From Pseudomonas botevensis (GTDB lineage Bacteria; Pseudomonadota; Gammaproteobacteria; Pseudomonadales; Pseudomonadaceae), in NCBI RefSeq assembly GCF_019145475.1, contig NZ_JAHTKI010000007.1:62001-126000 (forward strand): a DNA stretch of 64,000 nt. The letters run 5' to 3'. A program made the position numbers and the translations under genes. Positions within the stretch are counted from its first letter, which is position 1. Each line of letters begins with the position of its first letter. The notes beneath the pieces are model-generated. The model was given only the letters and a program-made list of their open reading frames with translations, was not told where the DNA came from and searched no databases. This document shows positions 59,759 through 64,000 of this stretch, piece by piece.

Positions 59759-61108
59759 TTATTCCTCGGTCAACGCGGAGCCGGCCCGGTCGAGCAGCGG
59801 TTTGAACAGATAGTTGAGGAGTGAACGTTCGCCGGTGCGCACGAACATTTCCGCAGGCATGCCGGGCTTGATCACCAGACCGTTGAGTTTCTCCATGGCC
59901 TGATCGCTGACGCTGGTGCGCAACACGTAATACGGCGCGCCGGTTTTCTCGTCGATCATCTGGTCGGCGGAAATCAGGCTGACTTCACCGGCCACTCGCG
60001 GGGTCCTGCTCTGGCTGAACGCGGTGAACAGGATGTCCACCGGCAAGTGCGTGCCGACCTTGTCGATCAGGTTGATCGGCAGGTGCCCTTCCACTTCCAG
60101 TTGCGTGCCTTGCGGAACGATCTCCAGCAGGGTTTCGCCCTGACGCACCACGGCGCCTTCGGTATGCACACCGAGGTTGACCGCGACACCGTCGGAGGTG
60201 GCGAGGATTTCGCTGTGCTGCAGGTCGAAACCGGCGGACGTCAGTTGCTCCGACAGCGTGACGCTTTTCAGTTGCGCGTCGGCCAGTTGGCTGCGCACTT
60301 CTTTCTGATATTCCTCGCCATGCTGTTGCAGCTTCAGCCGCGACTCGAGGATGCCCTGCTCCACCCGACCGCTTTCACCGGTGTTTTCCGCCAGTTGCTG
60401 CTGCACTTGCGAGAGCTGACGCTGGTACTCCATCAAGCGGTTGCGCGGGATGTAGCCGTTGTCTGCCAGTGGTTGCAGGTTTTTCAGCTGCTGTTGCAGC
60501 GAGTCGGCCTGAGCGTTGAGGTCGGTGCGGGCGCGGCGCATGCCGGCCAGTTGCGAAGTGGCGCCTTCAATGCTGGCGCGCAACCCGGCCTGCTCGCGGG
60601 AATAGGCTTCGCGGCGGCTGCTGAACAGTTGCCGCTGGCCTTCGAGCACCAGCGCCAGACGTGGGTCCGGGTCGCTGCTCAGCTCGGCCGGGAATGTCAC
60701 CTGCTTGAGGTTGTCCCGCTCGGCCTGCCAGCGCGCCAGACTGGCCCAGGCCATGCGGTACTGGGCCTGCAGCGATTGCACGTCGGCCGCGACCTGGGTC
60801 TGATCGAGGCGGAACAGCGGTTGCCCCTGCTTCACGATCTCGCCTTCGCGCACCAGAATCCGGCTGACCACGCCGCTGCTCATCGACTGCACGGCTTTAC
60901 GCTTGCCGGACACCACCACCGTGCCCTGCACCGGAATCCCTTGATCCAGCGGCGCCAGTGCCGCCCAGGTGAAGAAACTGCCGGCGCCGACCAGCGCCAG
61001 AATCCAGCCCATGCGGGCGAAAAACTTCGCGTCGCGTTCCGGGCGCTCGGTGATGTAGGCGTGTTCCATGGTCGCTTCGTTTTCCGTGTTCATGCTTGCG
61101 CTGCTCAT
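59759..61108 (-). CDS. aprE: HlyD-type membrane fusion protein of the type I secretion system
   Basis: 449 residues. One N-terminal transmembrane helix (MGWILALVGAGSFFTWAALAPLDQGIPVQGTVVVSG), a biotinyl-lipoyl-like region split by long coiled-coil helices (~100-290: LRASIEGATSQLAGMRRARTDLNAQADSLQQQLKNL), and the C-terminal IKPGMPAEMFVRTGERSLLNYLFKPL typical of AprE/PrtE. It bridges AprD and AprF across the periplasm. The start overlaps the aprD stop region by four bases. Confidence 0.95.
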   Translation of the reverse strand: MSSASMNTENEATMEHAYITERPERDAKFFARMGWILALVGAGSFFTWAALAPLDQGIPVQGTVVVSGKRKAVQSMSSGVVSRILVREGEIVKQGQPLFRLDQTQVAADVQSLQAQYRMAWASLARWQAERDNLKQVTFPAELSSDPDPRLALVLEGQRQLFSSRREAYSREQAGLRASIEGATSQLAGMRRARTDLNAQADSLQQQLKNLQPLADNGYIPRNRLMEYQRQLSQVQQQLAENTGESGRVEQGILESRLKLQQHGEEYQKEVRSQLADAQLKSVTLSEQLTSAGFDLQHSEILATSDGVAVNLGVHTEGAVVRQGETLLEIVPQGTQLEVEGHLPINLIDKVGTHLPVDILFTAFSQSRTPRVAGEVSLISADQMIDEKTGAPYYVLRTSVSDQAMEKLNGLVIKPGMPAEMFVRTGERSLLNYLFKPLLDRAGSALTEE

Positions 61109-62880
61109 ACACCCGAATTCCTTGTCGTGGGCTGGTACTGCCGGCTCATGCTGAGCCCGCCCGGTGCCTGCGCAGGTTTTTCACGTTGTTGTTCCTGGTG
61201 GCCGGACAGTGCCTTGAGCACGTCCTGGCTTGGGCCGAAGGCTTGCAGACGGCCATCGTTGAGCACCAACAGTTTGTCGGCCTGGGCCAGCACCGAAGAA
61301 CGGTGAGTCACCAGCACCACCGTAGTGCCCTGGGCCTTGAGCTGGACAATCGCGCTGGACAACGCAGCTTCGCCGACGGTGTCGAGGTTGGAGTTCGGTT
61401 CATCCAGCACCACCAGGCTCGGGTTGCCGTACAGCGCACGCGCCAGGGCCACCCGCTGTTTCTGTCCGCCGGACAGGCCGCTGCCGTCCTCGCCCAATTG
61501 GGTGTCATAGCCTTTGGGCATGCGCAGGATCATTTCGTGAACGCCGGCCTGTTGCGCGGCGGCCACGACTTTCTGCGGATCGGCTTCGCTGAAACGCGCG
61601 ATGTTCTCGGCGATGCTGCCGCTGAACAGCTCGATGTCCTGGGGCAGATAGCCAATGTATGGACCGAGCTGATCGCGATTCCAGCGATGGATATCGGCGC
61701 CGTCCAGACGCACGGTGCCCGCCAGGGTCGGCCAGACGCCGACCAGCACCCGCGCCAGAGTCGACTTGCCGGAGCCCGAGGCGCCCAGCACGCCGAGCAC
61801 TTCACCGGCCGCCAGATTGAAATTGACCATGTGCAGCGTCGCCGCGTGCTGACCGGGCGGGCCGGCGCTGACCTGTTCAAAACCGATCTGGCCTTTCGGC
61901 GCCGGCAGAGCCATGGCCTCGTCGCTTGGCGGAAACGCCTGGAGCAGCGCGTCGAGACGGCGGTAGGCGAGCTTCGCCCCGCTCCACTGCTTCCACACTG
62001 CGATCAACTGGTCGATCGGGCTCAGCACGCGGCCCATCAGGATCGAACCGGCAATCATCATCCCGGCAGTCATGTCGCCCTTAATCACCAGCAAGGCACC
62101 GAGGCCCAGCACCAGCGATTGCAGGCACAGGCGCAGGGTCTTGCTCAGCGAACTGATCACCGCACCGGTATCGCTGGCCTGGTTTTGCAGGCCGAGGAAG
62201 CGCGAATGCACGTTGAACCAACGCTTGCGCAGCGAACCGAGCATGCCCATGGCTTGAATGGTTTCGGCGTTGTGCAGGTGGCTGGTGGCCAACTGGCTGG
62301 ACTTCTGCGAGAAGCCAGCGGCCTCGCCCAGCGGTTTTTTGGTCATGTATTCGTTGAGGATCGCCAGGGCGATCAGCAGCACCGCGCCGGCGGTGGCGAG
62401 TACGCCGAGCCAGACGTTGAACAGGTAAATCACAAACAGATAGATCGGGAACCACGGCGCATCGAAAAACGCGAACAGCGCAGGCCCGGTGACGAATTGG
62501 CGGATGTGGGTCAGATCGCCCAGGGATTGCCCGGCGTTGCCTTCGCCCTTGAACAGGTTGCGCTCGAACGCCGCCTGATAGACCCGCAGGTTGAAACGAC
62601 GCTCCAGCTGGCTACCGATACGGATCACGATAAAACTGCGCACCACTTCCAGCAGGCCGATGAAGGCGAAGAAGCCGACGACCATCAGCGACAGCATCGC
62701 CAGGGTCGTTTCGTTCTGTGAAGACAGCACCCGGTCGTAGACCTGAAGCATATATATGGAGGGCACCAGCATCAGCACGTTAATCAGTGCAGTAAAGCAT
62801 CCGACGCTGATCAGAATGCTCTTATAGTCACCCAATGCCTTGAATAAGGGAGCGGTGGCTGGGGCCTTCGCCATCTTCAT
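61105..62880 (-). CDS. aprD: ABC exporter (ATPase-permease) of the type I secretion system
   Basis: 591 residues: six membrane helices in the first ~310 residues (PSIYMLQVYDRVLSS is a family hallmark) and a C-terminal ATPase with Walker A GASGSGKST, Q-loop YLPQDIELFSGS, signature LSGGQKQRVALARAL and Walker B LVVLDEPNSNLD. AprD/PrtD types lack the C39 peptidase domain of bacteriocin exporters, as here. It drives export of serralysin and RTX lipases. A ribosome binding site (CAGGAA) lies upstream. Confidence 0.96.
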   Translation of the reverse strand: MKMAKAPATAPLFKALGDYKSILISVGCFTALINVLMLVPSIYMLQVYDRVLSSQNETTLAMLSLMVVGFFAFIGLLEVVRSFIVIRIGSQLERRFNLRVYQAAFERNLFKGEGNAGQSLGDLTHIRQFVTGPALFAFFDAPWFPIYLFVIYLFNVWLGVLATAGAVLLIALAILNEYMTKKPLGEAAGFSQKSSQLATSHLHNAETIQAMGMLGSLRKRWFNVHSRFLGLQNQASDTGAVISSLSKTLRLCLQSLVLGLGALLVIKGDMTAGMMIAGSILMGRVLSPIDQLIAVWKQWSGAKLAYRRLDALLQAFPPSDEAMALPAPKGQIGFEQVSAGPPGQHAATLHMVNFNLAAGEVLGVLGASGSGKSTLARVLVGVWPTLAGTVRLDGADIHRWNRDQLGPYIGYLPQDIELFSGSIAENIARFSEADPQKVVAAAQQAGVHEMILRMPKGYDTQLGEDGSGLSGGQKQRVALARALYGNPSLVVLDEPNSNLDTVGEAALSSAIVQLKAQGTTVVLVTHRSSVLAQADKLLVLNDGRLQAFGPSQDVLKALSGHQEQQREKPAQAPGGLSMSRQYQPTTRNSGV

Positions 62881-63086
62881 TGATTATTCCTGAAATGATA
62901 TTCCCCGCCATTCTTTGGCGAGACGCTTCAATTATTGATCCGTGCAGTTGCCGGAATATGTCTTGCAAGTTTTCCGCTTACACTTCAATAACAACTTTTC
63001 TCTTCCAAAGAGCATTCGCGTTATTGATGCACTGCTTATAACTGCAACGTGGCACCTTATATTCAACTTGCAGTCATTACCGATGT
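62881..63086. promoter_or_regulatory. AT-rich intergenic region between inhibitor and aprD
   Basis: 206 bases, distinctly more AT-rich than the rest of the locus (for example ATTATTGATC and TTATATTCAACTTG). It contains the aprD ribosome binding site. It could hold an internal promoter or an mRNA processing site; no specific site was identified. Confidence 0.45.
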
Positions 63087-63512
63087 TCATGGCTGTTGCG
63101 CGGCGCGTTTCAGCGTAATCACCAGGCCCGACTTCAAAGTGCTCAGATAAAGCCCATCACGTTGTCGGCTGAAGAACTGGATTCTTGAGCCTTCCTTGCC
63201 GGTGATCGACAGGCCGTCAGGGTCGGGAAACCAGCCGATCGGCGTCTGCTCCAGCCAGGCTCCCAGGCAATCGGCACCCTTGCCCAGGGTCTGGTCGGGT
63301 TCAAGGTCGATCTGACAGGTGTTCGAGGGCTTGTCTTGCAGTGCCTGGGCATCAGCGGCGTCAGTGGGCGCGGTCAAGGTCGCGTGCCAGTGGCCGGCGA
63401 ATGCCGAGGGATCTTCGAGCCTGAGGCTGCTTGCCATGGTTGTTTCTCCGGAAATCATCAGCATCGGCAGCAGAAAGGTCGCGGCCATGCGGGTAAAAGC
63501 CTTTTCGATCAT
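63087..63512 (-). CDS. inh: Alkaline protease inhibitor (Inh/AprI)
   Basis: 141 residues from the ATG at 63512 (GGAGCG 9 bases upstream) with a signal peptide ending around SGETTMA. The mature beta-barrel part starts SSLRLEDPSAFAGHWHATL, and the single pair of cysteines lies in NTCQIDLE and DCLGAW, as in Erwinia and Pseudomonas metalloprotease inhibitors, whose N-terminal segment blocks the serralysin active site. It protects the periplasm from mis-exported protease. Lies between aprA and aprD. Confidence 0.92.
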   Translation of the reverse strand: MIEKAFTRMAATFLLPMLMISGETTMASSLRLEDPSAFAGHWHATLTAPTDAADAQALQDKPSNTCQIDLEPDQTLGKGADCLGAWLEQTPIGWFPDPDGLSITGKEGSRIQFFSRQRDGLYLSTLKSGLVITLKRAAQQP

Positions 63513-63569
63513 GGGAAATTTCGCTCCGAAGCGTAGCCTTGCTGACGAATCAAGGCGATGCAAGTGAAG

Positions 63570-63594
63570 AAAGCGGCGCATCGAGCGCCGCTTT
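63570..63594 (-). terminator. Hairpin between serralysin and inhibitor genes
   Basis: A 10-bp stem AAAGCGGCGC / GCGCCGCTTT with a 5-base loop. Minus-strand tail CTTCAC is not strongly T-rich, so it is more likely an attenuator or mRNA-stabilising hairpin after the abundant protease transcript. Confidence 0.6.
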
Positions 63595-63605
63595 CCCGTT
63601 TCACA

Positions 63606-64000
63606 TCACGCCACGATGTCGCTGAGCGCTGCCTGGCCTACGGTGCTGACCTGGAAATCAGCCACGCCATGCCCGGAGAAGTCCACCGACAGCAGACTGT
63701 TGCCGCCCGACGAGGTCAGGACTGCGTCGCCCGCCGCGCCGGTGAAGGCGCTGACGAAGTGCAGGCCGGCGCCTTTGGTGATACCGGTCAGGTCGATTTT
63801 GTCCAGGCCGCTGACAAAATCGAGGATCTGATCGATCGCACCCGGCTTGGAGTCGGAGCTGGCCGCGAACACGAAGGTGTCCGAACCTGCGCCGCCCCAC
63901 AGCTTGTCGGCGCCACCGGCCCCGTAAATGATGTCGTTGCCGGCACCACCCTTGAGCTCGTTGGCCACGCTGTTGCCGATCAGCAGGTCGTTGCCCGAAC
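63606..64000 (-). CDS. aprA: Serralysin-type extracellular metalloprotease, C-terminal part (5' end outside window)
   Basis: About 130 residues are visible up to the window edge. They contain RTX nonapeptides (GNDLLIGNSVANELKGGAGNDIIYGAGGADKLWGGAGSD), the DTFVFAASSDSKPGAIDQILDFVSGLDKIDLTG block found in all serralysins, and the C-terminal secretion end ...ALSDIVA. The zinc catalytic domain lies off the edge. In this group the gene is often called aprX or aprA; it would be the first gene of the locus and is exported by AprDEF. Confidence 0.93.
   Translation of the reverse strand, partial: SGNDLLIGNSVANELKGGAGNDIIYGAGGADKLWGGAGSDTFVFAASSDSKPGAIDQILDFVSGLDKIDLTGITKGAGLHFVSAFTGAAGDAVLTSSGGNSLLSVDFSGHGVADFQVSTVGQAALSDIVA

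Overview
The window looks like a chromosomal stretch of a Pseudomonas of the fluorescens group. The evidence is high-GC coding sequence, Pseudomonas-type REP palindromes between genes, an OprD porin, and above all the order serralysin - inhibitor - AprDEF exporter - two autotransporter proteases - two family I.3 lipases (PueB/PueA type), which is the extracellular protease/lipase locus known in that group. All calls come from reading the sequence; no database search was run.

Layout: 1-2364 holds the tail of a TonB receptor, a small P-loop kinase-like protein and a YghU-type glutathione transferase. 2435-11132 is a secreted hydrolase followed by a sulfur-compound module: substrate-binding protein, two permeases and an ATPase for an amino-acid-type ABC importer, a cysteine-dioxygenase-family enzyme, and an unusual fusion of four rhodanese domains to a PLP-dependent beta-lyase, with a divergent LysR regulator. 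11263-20848 contains YfcF, an aldehyde dehydrogenase with a divergent LysR, a second LysR, an exported hydrolase/cupin/aldo-keto reductase operon and an OprD-family porin.

21030-27121 is an accessory stretch next to the selenocysteine tRNA gene. It holds a metallo-beta-lactamase-fold protein paired with a patatin-like phospholipase that carries an internal block of membrane segments, then a convergent, AT-richer gene encoding an HsdR-N-like nuclease domain fused to a P-loop NTPase. These three genes are the best candidates for an undescribed, possibly defensive, system. 27241-36299 is a complete selenocysteine and formate-dehydrogenase unit on one strand: fdoG (with an in-frame UGA and a SECIS-like hairpin), fdoH, fdoI, fdhE, selA, selB, selC.

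36548-47649 holds a PatB/MalY-type aminotransferase-fold lyase, an SDR, a YIP1-family membrane protein with a CPA1-type antiporter, a small conserved-looking protein, and an operon of FAN1-like nuclease, XPD/DinG-like helicase and a hybrid histidine kinase. A small lipoprotein follows.

48303-64000 is the secretion locus on the minus strand. The type I exporter AprDEF should export the serralysin and the RTX lipases. The inhibitor should protect the periplasm, and the two subtilisin-type autotransporters secrete themselves. The leading gene, aprA, runs off the right edge.
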